Assembly (NCBI RefSeq): GCF_000380335.1
Contig: NC_021149.1
Coordinates: forward strand, 1,798,001 to 1,862,000
Reading direction: 5' to 3'
DNA from: Azotobacter vinelandii CA
Lineage (GTDB): Bacteria; Pseudomonadota; Gammaproteobacteria; Pseudomonadales; Pseudomonadaceae
Length of the DNA: 64,000 nucleotides
Each line of letters opens with the position of its first letter. Position 1 is the stretch's first letter. This document shows positions 50,078 through 59,531 of the stretch, piece by piece. Made by a program: the position numbers and the translations under genes. The notes beneath the pieces are model-generated. The model was not told the DNA's origin. It was given only the letters and a program-made list of their open reading frames with translations, and made no database searches.

Positions 50078-51841
50078 ATGAGCGATTATCCGAACGACAG
50101 CTTTTCCCTTTCCTCCCTGGTCGGTCACTCGCCCGGCAAGTCCAGTCGCCCCGAAGCGCCGGCGGCATTTGTCCCCGGCCAGTCGAACGGCACCGCGCCG
50201 GGCGCACTGCGCAGTCTGGCGCGCCGCCTGGCCGGCCTGGTGATTCCCGTGGCCGCCACGCTCGCCCTGGCCGGCTGCTCGCCGTCGGCCGAGGACGGCC
50301 AGGCCGCCAGGACCCTGAAGATCGCCTTCTGGGGCGACAACACCGTGCTGGTCAGCGTCGATCCCTTCCAGGTCTACTGGATCGAGCATCGCGTGCTGTT
50401 GCGCAACGTCGCCGAATCGCTGACCGACCAGGACCCGAAGACCGGCGAGATCATTCCTTGGCTGGCGAAAAGCTGGGAAGTGAGCGACGACGCCCTGGAG
50501 TACACCTTCCACCTGCGCGAGGACGTCACCTTCAGTAACGGCGAGCGTTTCGACGCCCAGGCGGTGAAGATCGCCTTCGACAGCAACAAGGCGTTCGCCG
50601 CCGAGGTGCCGTCGACTTTCGGCGCCACCTACCTGGCCGGCTACGAGCATGCCGAGGTGCTCGACGCTTTCACCGTCAAGCTGGTGCTGTCGCGGCCCAA
50701 TGCCGGTTTCCTGCAGGCCGCCTCCACCACCAACCTGGCGATCCTCGCGCCCGCTTCCTACCGACTGACGGCCAGGGAGCGTTCCCTCGGCAAGATCGTC
50801 GGCAGCGGCCCCTTCGTCCTGGAAAGCTACACCCCGGAAGTCGGCGCCAGACTGGTCAAGCGCAAGGACTACGCCTGGCCTTCGGCGAACCTGAAGAACC
50901 CCGGCGCGGCGCACCTGGACAGCGTCGAACTCAGCTACGTGCCGGAGGAAAGCGTGCGCAACGGCCTGTTCCTGCAGGGGCAGGTCGACATCCTCTGGCC
51001 GCGCAACCCTTTCTCCGAGGTGGACCTGAAGCTGTTCCAGTCCAGGGGCGCCACCATCCAGAGCCGTTCGCTGCCGGGGCCGGCCTTCAACCTTTATCCG
51101 AACGCCCAGGACAAGCGTGTCCTGGCCGACCCCAGGGTACGCCTGGCGCTGCAGAAGGCGATCGACCGCAAGACCTACGCCGCCACCATCTACAACCCGG
51201 ATTTTCCAGTGGTGGACGGGGTGTACGACCTGACCACGCCTTATTTCAAGACCCAGGGCGCCAAGCTGGCCTACGACCCGGCCGGCGCGGAGCGCCTGCT
51301 CGACGAGGCCGGCTGGGTCAAGGGCGCCGACGGCTACCGGCAGAAGGACGGCAAGCGCCTGAGCCTGACCTACATCCTGTCGCCCGCCGAAACGGCCGGC
51401 GACGTGCTGGTTCAGGATCAACTGCGCAAGGTCGGCATCGAGCTGAAGCTCGACGTGCTCACCCGCGCCGAGCGGGTCACGGCCAACGCCGCGGGCAACT
51501 ACGACCTGACCTCCAGCTACATGAGCCGTGCCGATCCGATCATCCTGCAGACCATTCTCGATCCGCGCACGGCCAACAGCGCCGCCCTGGCCAGCAACAT
51601 CTATTCCCCGCAGACCCTGGAGCGCGCCACGGCGCTGTTCGACGCCGGCATCACCGCGACCGCCGGCGGGCAGCGCGCCCGCGCCTATGGCGAACTGCAG
51701 GACCTGCTGATCGACGAGGGCCTGGCCTTCCCGATCTACGAGCGCGTCTGGCAGGCCGCCACCGCGCCGCGCGTGCGCAACTTCCAGTGGTCCGCCGAGG
51801 GCTTCGCCTTCCTCAGCGACATCGAGGTGGACCAGCCATGA
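50078..51841 (+). CDS. Peptide/nickel-type ABC transporter substrate-binding lipoprotein
   Basis: The 587-residue protein belongs to the solute-binding family 5 (DppA/OppA-like). A lipobox LALAGCSP lies at about residues 62-69, unusually far from the chosen start, after a polar N-terminal stretch rich in Ser/Pro. The mature part has ITDQDPKT-like LTDQDPKTGEIIPWLAKSW, YTFHLREDVTFSNGERF, and LADPRVRLALQKAIDRKTY. A shorter true protein starting nearer the lipobox cannot be excluded, although no better start codon is obvious. It heads a four-gene operon with ATGA-type overlaps, so substrate capture feeds the permeases. Confidence 0.88.
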   Translation: MSDYPNDSFSLSSLVGHSPGKSSRPEAPAAFVPGQSNGTAPGALRSLARRLAGLVIPVAATLALAGCSPSAEDGQAARTLKIAFWGDNTVLVSVDPFQVYWIEHRVLLRNVAESLTDQDPKTGEIIPWLAKSWEVSDDALEYTFHLREDVTFSNGERFDAQAVKIAFDSNKAFAAEVPSTFGATYLAGYEHAEVLDAFTVKLVLSRPNAGFLQAASTTNLAILAPASYRLTARERSLGKIVGSGPFVLESYTPEVGARLVKRKDYAWPSANLKNPGAAHLDSVELSYVPEESVRNGLFLQGQVDILWPRNPFSEVDLKLFQSRGATIQSRSLPGPAFNLYPNAQDKRVLADPRVRLALQKAIDRKTYAATIYNPDFPVVDGVYDLTTPYFKTQGAKLAYDPAGAERLLDEAGWVKGADGYRQKDGKRLSLTYILSPAETAGDVLVQDQLRKVGIELKLDVLTRAERVTANAAGNYDLTSSYMSRADPIILQTILDPRTANSAALASNIYSPQTLERATALFDAGITATAGGQRARAYGELQDLLIDEGLAFPIYERVWQAATAPRVRNFQWSAEGFAFLSDIEVDQP

Positions 51842-52794
51842 GCCGCTACCTGATCGGCCGCGTCGGCCAGGCCCTGCTGGTGCTCTGGGGGGCCTACAGC
51901 ATCGCCTACGCCATCCTTTATCTGCTGCCCGCCGATACCCTGGCAATCATGCTCAGCGCCTCGGGACTGGAGATCGACTCGCTGCCCGAGGAGGAGATCG
52001 CCCGTGCGCGCGCCTACTATGGGCTGGACCGGAGCTTCCTGGAGCAGTATTTCGACCTGTTGTGGGGCGCCCTGCAGGGCGACCTCGGCCAGTCGCTGAC
52101 GCAGAACCGCCCGGTCGCCGAACTGCTCGCCGAACGCCTGCCGCAGACCCTGTCGCTGGCCGGGTTGGCGATACTGCTGTCGCTGGCCGGCGGCATCGGT
52201 CTGGCCTACCTGACCGCCTACGTGCGTTGGCAGCCCCTGAAGGCGGCGCTGGCCCGCCTGCCTTCGCTGGGCTTCTCGATCCCGGTGTTCTGGATGGGCC
52301 TGCTGCTGATCCAGGTGTTCGCCTTCGGCCTCGGCTGGTTCCCGGCCACCGGCAACGCGGGTTTCGAAAGCCTGGTGCTGCCGGCGGTGACCCTGGCGAT
52401 CCCCAGCGCGGCGGTCTACGCCCAGGTGCTGCAGCGCGGCTTCCAGTGCGTGTGGCGCGAGCCCTATATCGTCACCGCCTACGCCAAGGGGCTCAGCCAT
52501 GGCCAGGTACAGGCGCGCCATGCCTTCAAGAACGCTGCGCTGCCGCTGCTCACCCTGATCGGCCTGCAGGTGGGCAACACAGTGTCCGGCGCGGTGCTGG
52601 TGGAGACCATCTTCACCCGCTCCGGGGTCGGCCGGCTGGTCCAGGAAGCCGTGCTGCGCCAGGACATCCCGGTGGTGCTGGCGGTGGTCGCGGTGTCCGC
52701 GGCGGCTTTCGTCGCGGTCAACCTGATCGTCGACCTGCTCTATCCCACCCTCGACCCGCGCATCGCCCATATGCCCGAGGTGTCACAGCCATGA
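51838..52794 (+). CDS. ABC transporter permease (DppB-like)
   Basis: The 318-residue permease has six membrane segments and the EAA-type cytoplasmic loop YAKGLSHGQVQARHAFKNAALPLLT. The N-terminus YLIGRVGQALLVLWGAYSIAY and DRSFLEQYFDLLWGALQGDLGQS are typical of DppB. It forms a heterodimer with the next gene product and imports peptides or similar solutes. It overlaps the substrate-binding gene by ATGA and the next permease by ATGA. Confidence 0.92.
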   Translation: MSRYLIGRVGQALLVLWGAYSIAYAILYLLPADTLAIMLSASGLEIDSLPEEEIARARAYYGLDRSFLEQYFDLLWGALQGDLGQSLTQNRPVAELLAERLPQTLSLAGLAILLSLAGGIGLAYLTAYVRWQPLKAALARLPSLGFSIPVFWMGLLLIQVFAFGLGWFPATGNAGFESLVLPAVTLAIPSAAVYAQVLQRGFQCVWREPYIVTAYAKGLSHGQVQARHAFKNAALPLLTLIGLQVGNTVSGAVLVETIFTRSGVGRLVQEAVLRQDIPVVLAVVAVSAAAFVAVNLIVDLLYPTLDPRIAHMPEVSQP

Positions 52795-53693
52795 CCGTCG
52801 ATATCCGTTTCGATTCTCCGCTGGGCGCCGTGGAGACGGGCGATGCCACTTGGCGTCGTCGCGGCCGCCTGCGCCGCAGCCTCGCCGCCTGCCTGCCGCT
52901 GCTGCGCCGGCCCGGCTTCCTGCTGGCCCTGGCGGTGGTCGCCTTCGCCCTGCTGGCGGCCGTCGCTCCCGGTCTGCTGAGTGGCTTCGATCCCTACGCC
53001 ACCGCGCCGGCCGACAAGCTCAGGCCGCCCGACGCCACGCACTGGTTCGGTACCGACGAACTGGGCCGCGACCTCTACACACGGGTGGTGCACGGCGCCA
53101 GCCTGTCGGTGCTGGCGGCCCTGCTGGCGGTGGGCATCGCCCTGGCCGGCGGGCTGGGTCTCGGCATCCTTTCCGGCTTCGCCGGCGGCCGCCTCGACGC
53201 CTTCATCATGCGTTTCATCGACGTGCTGCTGGCCTTGCCCGGCCTGTTGCTGGCGCTGGCCATAGTCACCGCCATCGGCTTCGGCACCGTGCCGGTGGCC
53301 ATCGCCGTGGGCGTCGCGCTGGTTCCGGGCTTCGCGCGCACCACCCGCGCCGAGGTGCTGCGGGTCAAGACCCTGCCCTACGTGGAGGCCGCGCGCCTGG
53401 GCGGCGCCAGTTGGACGCGCACCCTGCTGCTGCACATCCTGCCCAACGCCTGGAGTCCGGTGGCGGTGCTCGCCACCCTGGATTTCGGTGCCGCCATCCT
53501 GGCCACCGCCGGCCTCAGCTTCCTCGGTTTCGGCGCGGCGCCGCCGGCGGCGGAGTGGGGCACGCTGATTTCCAATGGCCGGCACTTCCTGATCACCGCT
53601 CCCTGGGTGTCGCTGCTGCCGGGGCTGTTCCTGGTGGCGGTGGTGTTCAGTCTCAACCACATTGCCCGTACCCTGGAGGAGGTTCAGCGATGA
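52791..53693 (+). CDS. ABC transporter permease (DppC-like)
   Basis: The 300-residue protein is the DppC-type partner: a polar N-terminus of about 40 residues, then PGFLLALAVVAFALLAAVAP, THWFGTDELGRDLYTRVVHG (the DppC signature), and the EAA loop VEAARLGGASWTRTLLLHILPN. Six membrane helices. ATGA overlaps at both ends show tight translational coupling with the rest of the operon. Confidence 0.93.
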   Translation: MTVDIRFDSPLGAVETGDATWRRRGRLRRSLAACLPLLRRPGFLLALAVVAFALLAAVAPGLLSGFDPYATAPADKLRPPDATHWFGTDELGRDLYTRVVHGASLSVLAALLAVGIALAGGLGLGILSGFAGGRLDAFIMRFIDVLLALPGLLLALAIVTAIGFGTVPVAIAVGVALVPGFARTTRAEVLRVKTLPYVEAARLGGASWTRTLLLHILPNAWSPVAVLATLDFGAAILATAGLSFLGFGAAPPAAEWGTLISNGRHFLITAPWVSLLPGLFLVAVVFSLNHIARTLEEVQR

Positions 53694-55318
53694 GTGAACG
53701 ACAACCCCTGGTCGAGGTCAGCGGGCTTGCCGTCTCCTACCGCTTCGCCGGTCAGCTCGTCCAGGCCGTGCGGGATGTTTCCCTGTCCGTCGGCGCGGGC
53801 GAAATCCTGGCCATCGTCGGCGAGTCCGGTTCGGGCAAGACCACCCTGGCCAACGCCATTCTCGGCCTGCTGCCGGACAATGCGCGGGTCGTTTCCGGTC
53901 GGCTGCTGGTCGCCGGGCAGGATATCGGCCGGGCCCCCGAGCGCCTCGGGCGGCAGTTGCGCGGCAGCGTCGTCGGCCTGGTGCCGCAGGACCCGATGGT
54001 CAGCCTCAACCCGACCCTGCGCATCGGCCGGCAGATCGCCGAGGCACTGATCCGGGCCCGCGGCAGCCGCTATCCCGGACTGGACGCCGAGGTCGTCGCG
54101 CTGCTCGAACAGGTCGGCCTGGACAAGCCGCTGCTGCGCGCCCGCCAGTACCCCCACGAACTGTCCGGCGGCATGCGCCAGCGCGTGCTGATCGCCATCG
54201 CCCTGGCCGGCGACCCGCGCCTGATCGTCGCCGACGAGCCGACCAGCGCCCTCGACGTCACGGTCCAGCGGCGCATCCTCGACCACCTGGAACGGCTGGT
54301 GAAGGAGCGCGGCATCTCGTTGCTTATCATCACCCACGACCTCGGCGTGGCCGCCGACCGCGCCGACCGGGTGCTGGTGATGAAGGATGGCGAACTGGTC
54401 GAGCAGGGCCCGCCGCAGCACATCCTGGTCGCCCCGCGGCAGGACTACACCCGCGCGCTGATCGCCGCCGCCCCGGCTTTCGGCAACCGCCCGCGGCCGG
54501 CCGCGCCGCCGCCCGCCGGCGAGGTGCCGCTGCTGGCCCTGGAAGATGTCGGCAAGCACTACCGACTGCCGCGGCTGAAGGGCGAGGCGTCGAGCCTGCG
54601 GGCGCTCGACGGGGTCGGCCTGGAGGTCCACCGCGGCCAGACCCTGGCCATCGTCGGCGAGTCCGGTTCCGGCAAGAGCACCATCCTGCGCATCGCCCTC
54701 GGCCTGGAGAAGCCCGACCGGGGGCGCGTGCTGTTCGACGGCGAGGACGTCACCGGCTTCGGCTGGCGGCAATTCCGTCCGCTGCGCCGGCGCATGCAAC
54801 TGGTCCAGCAGAATCCCTTCGCCGCCCTCGACCCGCGCTTCTCCATCTTCGACAGCATCGTCGAACCGCTGGTCTCCTTCGGGCTGGCCAAAGGGCGCGA
54901 GCTGGAGGTGGCCGCGCGCCGGCTGATCGACCGGGTCCGCCTGCCGACCGCCTACCTCGACCGCCTGCCGCGCGAACTCTCCGGCGGTCAGCGCCAGCGC
55001 GTCGCCATCGCCCGCGCCCTGGCCCTGCAGCCGGACCTGCTGCTGCTCGACGAGCCGGTTTCGGCCCTCGACGTCTCGGTTCAGGCGCAGATCCTCGACC
55101 TGCTCGACGAACTGCAGCACGAGTTGGGGGTCGCCTACGTGCTGGTTTCCCACGACCTCGCGGTGGTCGGCAGCATCGCCCACCGGGTGTTGGTGCTGAA
55201 CAAGGGCCGGGTGGTGGAACAGGGGCCGACCGGCCAGGTCTTCGAACGGCCGGCCAGCGACTACACGCGGGAACTGCTCGACGCCATACCGGGGCGGAGG
55301 CTGGCGAAGGCATCCTGA
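53690..55318 (+). CDS. ABC transporter ATP-binding protein, fused DppD-DppF type
   Basis: The 542-residue protein has two complete nucleotide-binding domains. The first has Walker A GESGSGKTTLAN, signature LSGGMRQRV and Walker B LIVADEPTSALD. The second has GESGSGKSTILR, LSGGQRQRV and LLLDEPVSALD. Most relatives use two separate proteins, but the fused arrangement is also common. It energises uptake by the two permeases. It overlaps the second permease by ATGA. The first ABC domain also carries a C-terminal oligopeptide-type extension (VEQGPPQHILVAPRQDYTRAL). Confidence 0.93.
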   Translation: MSERQPLVEVSGLAVSYRFAGQLVQAVRDVSLSVGAGEILAIVGESGSGKTTLANAILGLLPDNARVVSGRLLVAGQDIGRAPERLGRQLRGSVVGLVPQDPMVSLNPTLRIGRQIAEALIRARGSRYPGLDAEVVALLEQVGLDKPLLRARQYPHELSGGMRQRVLIAIALAGDPRLIVADEPTSALDVTVQRRILDHLERLVKERGISLLIITHDLGVAADRADRVLVMKDGELVEQGPPQHILVAPRQDYTRALIAAAPAFGNRPRPAAPPPAGEVPLLALEDVGKHYRLPRLKGEASSLRALDGVGLEVHRGQTLAIVGESGSGKSTILRIALGLEKPDRGRVLFDGEDVTGFGWRQFRPLRRRMQLVQQNPFAALDPRFSIFDSIVEPLVSFGLAKGRELEVAARRLIDRVRLPTAYLDRLPRELSGGQRQRVAIARALALQPDLLLLDEPVSALDVSVQAQILDLLDELQHELGVAYVLVSHDLAVVGSIAHRVLVLNKGRVVEQGPTGQVFERPASDYTRELLDAIPGRRLAKAS

Positions 55319-55530
55319 GCCCTCCGCATCGACGAACGCCGCCGCCTGCCCCGACGCCACGCATAGGGAGCGGGTGCGGGGCGATCGCGGCTGCGCAAAG
55401 GACCGGAAAAGACCCTGCCGCGATCCCGCCCGGTCCGAGGCCGGGCGGGAGCTTGCATGCGTTTGCCCCGCGCGCGGCAGCCCGCGCGGCTCTGGGTTAG
55501 AATGCAGGCAGAATCCCGCAGGAGTCTTCC

Positions 55531-55794
55531 ATGTCGTCCTTCAAAGAAATGATCGAGAACATCACCCCGGAGATCTACCGGAATCTCAAGCTGGCGGTGG
55601 AAATCGGCAAATGGCCGGATGGCCGCAAGCTGACCCAGGAGCAGAAGGAACTGAGCCTGCAGGCGATGATCGCCTGGGAGATCCGGAACCTGCCGGAGGA
55701 GGAGCGCACCGGCTACATGGGCGAGCAGAAATGCAAGTCGAGCGGCGAGCCGATTCCCAACCTGCTGTTCAAGCCCTCGGATACCCTGCACTGA
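55531..55794 (+). CDS. yeaC: YeaC-family (DUF1315) protein
   Basis: The 87-residue protein is YeaC-like: SSFKEMIENITPEIYRNLK, KWPDGRKLTQEQKELSLQAM, IAWEIRNLPEEERTGYM. It is small and helical, of unknown function, and usually encoded next to the DUF2797 gene as here. Its stop overlaps the next start by 1 bp (TGATG). GCAGGAGTC precedes the ATG. The gap before it (55319-55530) shows nothing beyond likely promoter sequence. Confidence 0.9.
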   Translation: MSSFKEMIENITPEIYRNLKLAVEIGKWPDGRKLTQEQKELSLQAMIAWEIRNLPEEERTGYMGEQKCKSSGEPIPNLLFKPSDTLH

Positions 55795-56621
55795 TGGCCG
55801 AACTCGCACGCGGCGCGCTGGACAAAATGGCGACGCGCCTCGATGCCCCGGTGCAGTACGCCCTGCGCCTGGGCGAGGCGCAGGTGCCGGTCAACCCGCT
55901 GCTCGGCAGCCCTCTGCGCCTGGAATACCTGGGCGTCATCCATTGCTGCCATTGCGGGCGCAGGACCGCCAAGAGCTTCGGCCAGGGCTACTGCTATCCC
56001 TGTTTCAAGAAGCTGCCGCAGTGCGACAGTTGCATCGTCAGTCCGGAGAAGTGCCACCATGCCCAGGGCACCTGTCGCGATCCGGCCTGGGGCGAGCGCT
56101 TCTGCATGAGCGAGCATGTCGTCTACCTGGCCAACTCCTCCGGCGTCAAGGTCGGCATCACTCGTGCCAGCCAGGTGCCGACCCGCTGGCTCGACCAGGG
56201 CGCCAGCCAGGCGCTGCCGATCCTGCGCGTCGCCACCCGCCAGCAGTCGGGACTGGTGGAAGACCTCCTGCGCAATCAGGTCGCCGACCGCACCAACTGG
56301 CGCGCGCTGCTCAAGGGCGAGGCCGCGCCGGTCGATCTGCCGGCCGTGCGCGAGCGACTCTTCGAAATCTGCCGGGAAGGACTCGAAACCCTGCGGACAC
56401 ATTTCGGCCCGCAGGCGATCCAGCCCCTGGGCGACGCCGAGCCGGTGGAGATCCGCTATCCGGTGGAAAGCTACCCCGGAAAGATCGTCAGCCTCGACCT
56501 GGACAAGACACCCGTGGTGGAAGGAACCCTGAAGGGCATCAAGGGCCAATATCTGATCTTCGACGTCGGGGTGATCAACATCCGCAAGTACACGGCGTAC
56601 CAGTTGGCCGTCTCGATCTGA
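55794..56621 (+). CDS. DUF2797 domain protein with zinc-binding Cys clusters
   Basis: The 275-residue protein carries several Cys motifs (HCCHCGRRTAKSFGQGYCYP and CDSCIVSPEKCHHAQGTC) in its N-terminal half, suggesting structural zinc. YLANSSGVKVGITRASQVPTR resembles the start of a GIY-YIG-like domain, which has been suggested for this family. Function is not established. It is coupled to yeaC and lies 74 bp upstream of pepN. Confidence 0.87.
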   Translation: MAELARGALDKMATRLDAPVQYALRLGEAQVPVNPLLGSPLRLEYLGVIHCCHCGRRTAKSFGQGYCYPCFKKLPQCDSCIVSPEKCHHAQGTCRDPAWGERFCMSEHVVYLANSSGVKVGITRASQVPTRWLDQGASQALPILRVATRQQSGLVEDLLRNQVADRTNWRALLKGEAAPVDLPAVRERLFEICREGLETLRTHFGPQAIQPLGDAEPVEIRYPVESYPGKIVSLDLDKTPVVEGTLKGIKGQYLIFDVGVINIRKYTAYQLAVSI

Positions 56622-56695
56622 GCCGGGCCCGGCCTTATATCCCCTCACCCCATCCCGCTCCCGCCGAGGGCGGCGGGTATCGATGGAGCCGAACG

Positions 56696-59353
56696 ATGCG
56701 TACCGAACAGCCGAAAACCGTTTACCTCAAGGACTATCAGGCGCCGGACTACCTGATCGACGAGACCCACCTGAGCTTCGAGCTGCACGAGGACCGCACC
56801 CTGGTGCAGGCGCGCCTGGCGATGCGCCGCAACCCGGCCGGTGGCGCCGGCCTGCCGCCGCTGGTGCTGGACGGGCAGCAACTGGAGCTTTTGGCGGTCA
56901 CCCTCGACGGCCGCGAGCTGGGCGTCCACGAATACCAACTGGACGACAGCCACCTGAGCCTGCAGCCCGAGCGCGCCGAGTTCGTCGTCGAAACCCGCGT
57001 ATGCATTCACCCGGAGAGCAACACCGCGCTCGAAGGGCTCTACAAGTCCGGCAAGATGTTCTGCACCCAGTGCGAAGCCGAGGGCTTTCGCAAGATCACC
57101 TACTACCTCGACCGTCCGGACGTGATGAGCCGCTTCACCACCACGCTCAGCGCCGAGCAGCAGCGTTACCCGGTGCTGCTCTCCAACGGCAACCCGGTGG
57201 CCAGCGGCAATACCGACAACGGCCGGCACTGGGCGACCTGGGAGGACCCGTTCAGGAAACCGGCCTACCTGTTCGCCCTGGTCGCCGGCGACCTCTGGTG
57301 CGTGGAGGACGAATTCACCACCCTGAGCGGCCGCCGGGTGACCCTGCGCATCTACGTCGAGCCGGAGAACATCGACAAGTGCCAGCACGCCATGGACAGC
57401 CTCAAGCGTGCCATGCGCTGGGACGAGGAAACCTATGGCCGCGAGTACGACCTCGACATCTTCATGATCGTCGCGGTCAACGACTTCAACATGGGCGCCA
57501 TGGAGAACAAGGGGCTCAACATCTTCAACTCCAGCGCCGTGCTGGCCAAGGCCGAGACCGCCACCGACGCCGCCCACCAGCGGGTCGAGGCGATCGTCGC
57601 CCACGAGTATTTCCACAACTGGTCGGGCAACCGGGTGACCTGCCGCGACTGGTTCCAACTGTCGCTCAAGGAAGGCTTCACCGTATTCCGCGATGCCGGC
57701 TTTTCCGCCGACATGAATTCCGCCACGGTCAAGCGCATCGAGGACGTCGCCTACCTGCGCACCCACCAGTTCGCCGAGGATGCCGGCCCCATGGCCCACT
57801 CGGTGCGCCCGGACTCCTACATGGAGATTTCCAACTTCTATACCCTGACCGTCTACGAGAAGGGTTCCGAAGTGGTCGGCATGCTCCGCACGTTGCTCGG
57901 CGCCGAGGGATTCCGGCGCGGCAGCGACCTCTATTTCGAGCGTCACGACGGTCAGGCGGTGACCTGCGACGACTTCGTCAAGGCCATGGAGGACGCCAAC
58001 GGCGTCGACCTGACCCAGTTCAAGCGCTGGTATGCCCAGGCCGGCACGCCGTGCCTGGAGGTCGCCGAGCGGTACGACGCCGCGGCCGGGACCTGCACCC
58101 TGACCTTCCGCCAGAGTTGCCCGCCGACCCCCGGCCAGGCGCACAAGGAACCCTTCGTGATTCCCGTGGCGCTGGCGCTGCTCGACGGCCAGGGCCGCGA
58201 ACTGCCGCTGCGCCTGGCCGGCGAGGCCGAGGCCGCCGGCAGCGGCCGGGTGCTGGCGGTGACCGCCGCCGAGCAGGCGTTCACCTTCGTCGACCTGCCC
58301 GAACGGCCGCTGCCGTCGCTGCTGCGCGATTTCTCCGCGCCGGTCAAGCTGGTCTACCCCTACAGCCGCGACCAACTGATGTTCCTCATGCAGCACGACT
58401 CCGACGGCTTCAACCGCTGGGAAGCCGGTCAGCAGCTCGCCGTGCAGGTGTTGCAGGAACTGGTCGGCCAGCAGCAGCGCGGCGAGTCCATGGTACTCGA
58501 CCGGCGCCTGCTCGCAGCGCTGAAGAGCGTGCTGGAGAACGAGGGGCTGGACCCGGCGATGGTCGCCGAAATGCTCTCCCTGCCGGGCGAGGCCTACCTG
58601 ATCGAGATCAGCGCGGTGGCCGACGTCGAGGCCATCCACGCCGCCCGCGAGTTCGCCCGCCGCGAGATCGCCGGCGCCCTCTACGAGCCGCTCTGGCAGC
58701 ACTACCGGAGCAATCGCGAAGTCTCGCGGCAGAGCCCCTACGTCGCCTCGGCCGAGCACTTCGCCCGCCGTGCCCTGCAGAACATCGCGCTGTCCTACCT
58801 GATGCTCAGCGGGAAGCCGGAAGTGCTGGCCGCTTGCCAGGACCAGTACCAGGCGACCGACAACATGACCGAACGTCTCGCCGCCCTGGCGGTGCTGGTC
58901 AACTCGCCGTTCGAGGCGGAGAAGGCCAAGGCGCTGGCGATGTTCGCCGACTACTTCCAGGACGATCCGCTGGTCATGGACCAGTGGTTCGGCGTGCAGG
59001 CCGGCTGTCCGCTGCCCGGCGGCCTGGAACGCGTGCAGGCGCTGATGGAGCACCCGGCGTTCACCCTGAAGAACCCCAACAAAGTGCGTGCGCTGATCGG
59101 CGCTTTCGCCAACCAGAACCACGTCAACTTCCATCGTGCCGACGGCCTGGGTTATCGCTTCCTCGCCGACCAGGTGATCATGCTCAACGCCCTCAACCCG
59201 CAGATCGCCGCCCGCCAGTTGGCGCCGCTGACCCGCTGGCGCAAGTACGACGCGGCCCGCCAGGTGCTGATGCGGGCCGATCTGGAGCGCATCCTCGCTT
59301 GCGGCGAACTGTCCAGCGACGTCTACGAAGTGGTCAGCAAGAGCCTGGCCTGA
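56696..59353 (+). CDS. pepN: Aminopeptidase N (M1 metallopeptidase)
   Basis: The 885-residue M1 peptidase is full length for gammaproteobacterial PepN. It has the exopeptidase motif GAMENKGLNIFN (near residue 265) and zinc ligands in VAHEYFHNWSGNRV with the third Glu in LSLKEGFTVFRD. The N-terminus MRTEQPKTVYLKDYQAPDYL is typical. It removes N-terminal residues from peptides in the cytoplasm. It lies downstream of yeaC and DUF2797, as seen in other pseudomonads. Confidence 0.96.
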   Translation: MRTEQPKTVYLKDYQAPDYLIDETHLSFELHEDRTLVQARLAMRRNPAGGAGLPPLVLDGQQLELLAVTLDGRELGVHEYQLDDSHLSLQPERAEFVVETRVCIHPESNTALEGLYKSGKMFCTQCEAEGFRKITYYLDRPDVMSRFTTTLSAEQQRYPVLLSNGNPVASGNTDNGRHWATWEDPFRKPAYLFALVAGDLWCVEDEFTTLSGRRVTLRIYVEPENIDKCQHAMDSLKRAMRWDEETYGREYDLDIFMIVAVNDFNMGAMENKGLNIFNSSAVLAKAETATDAAHQRVEAIVAHEYFHNWSGNRVTCRDWFQLSLKEGFTVFRDAGFSADMNSATVKRIEDVAYLRTHQFAEDAGPMAHSVRPDSYMEISNFYTLTVYEKGSEVVGMLRTLLGAEGFRRGSDLYFERHDGQAVTCDDFVKAMEDANGVDLTQFKRWYAQAGTPCLEVAERYDAAAGTCTLTFRQSCPPTPGQAHKEPFVIPVALALLDGQGRELPLRLAGEAEAAGSGRVLAVTAAEQAFTFVDLPERPLPSLLRDFSAPVKLVYPYSRDQLMFLMQHDSDGFNRWEAGQQLAVQVLQELVGQQQRGESMVLDRRLLAALKSVLENEGLDPAMVAEMLSLPGEAYLIEISAVADVEAIHAAREFARREIAGALYEPLWQHYRSNREVSRQSPYVASAEHFARRALQNIALSYLMLSGKPEVLAACQDQYQATDNMTERLAALAVLVNSPFEAEKAKALAMFADYFQDDPLVMDQWFGVQAGCPLPGGLERVQALMEHPAFTLKNPNKVRALIGAFANQNHVNFHRADGLGYRFLADQVIMLNALNPQIAARQLAPLTRWRKYDAARQVLMRADLERILACGELSSDVYEVVSKSLA

Positions 59354-59531
59354 GTGGCGGCGTCCCGCCTTTCCCGGCAGGGGAAGGGCGGGGACGCCTC
59401 TGCTCTTTCGCGTTGAACGTCGGCGAACTTCATCAATACGACCTATGTCTACCCTCGACTTAGGTCTGGAAGCGCAATTTCAGCGAAACGATAGACTCGG
59501 GAGGTCGTCAACCTGACTCCAGGAAGCTCCC

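Noticed and set aside
53684-55360. 558-residue minus-strand open frame opposite the ABC ATPase
   Set aside because: Shadow of the fused ATPase with two full sets of motifs on the plus strand.
56645-59134. 829-residue minus-strand open frame
   Set aside because: Shadow of pepN, which is unambiguous.
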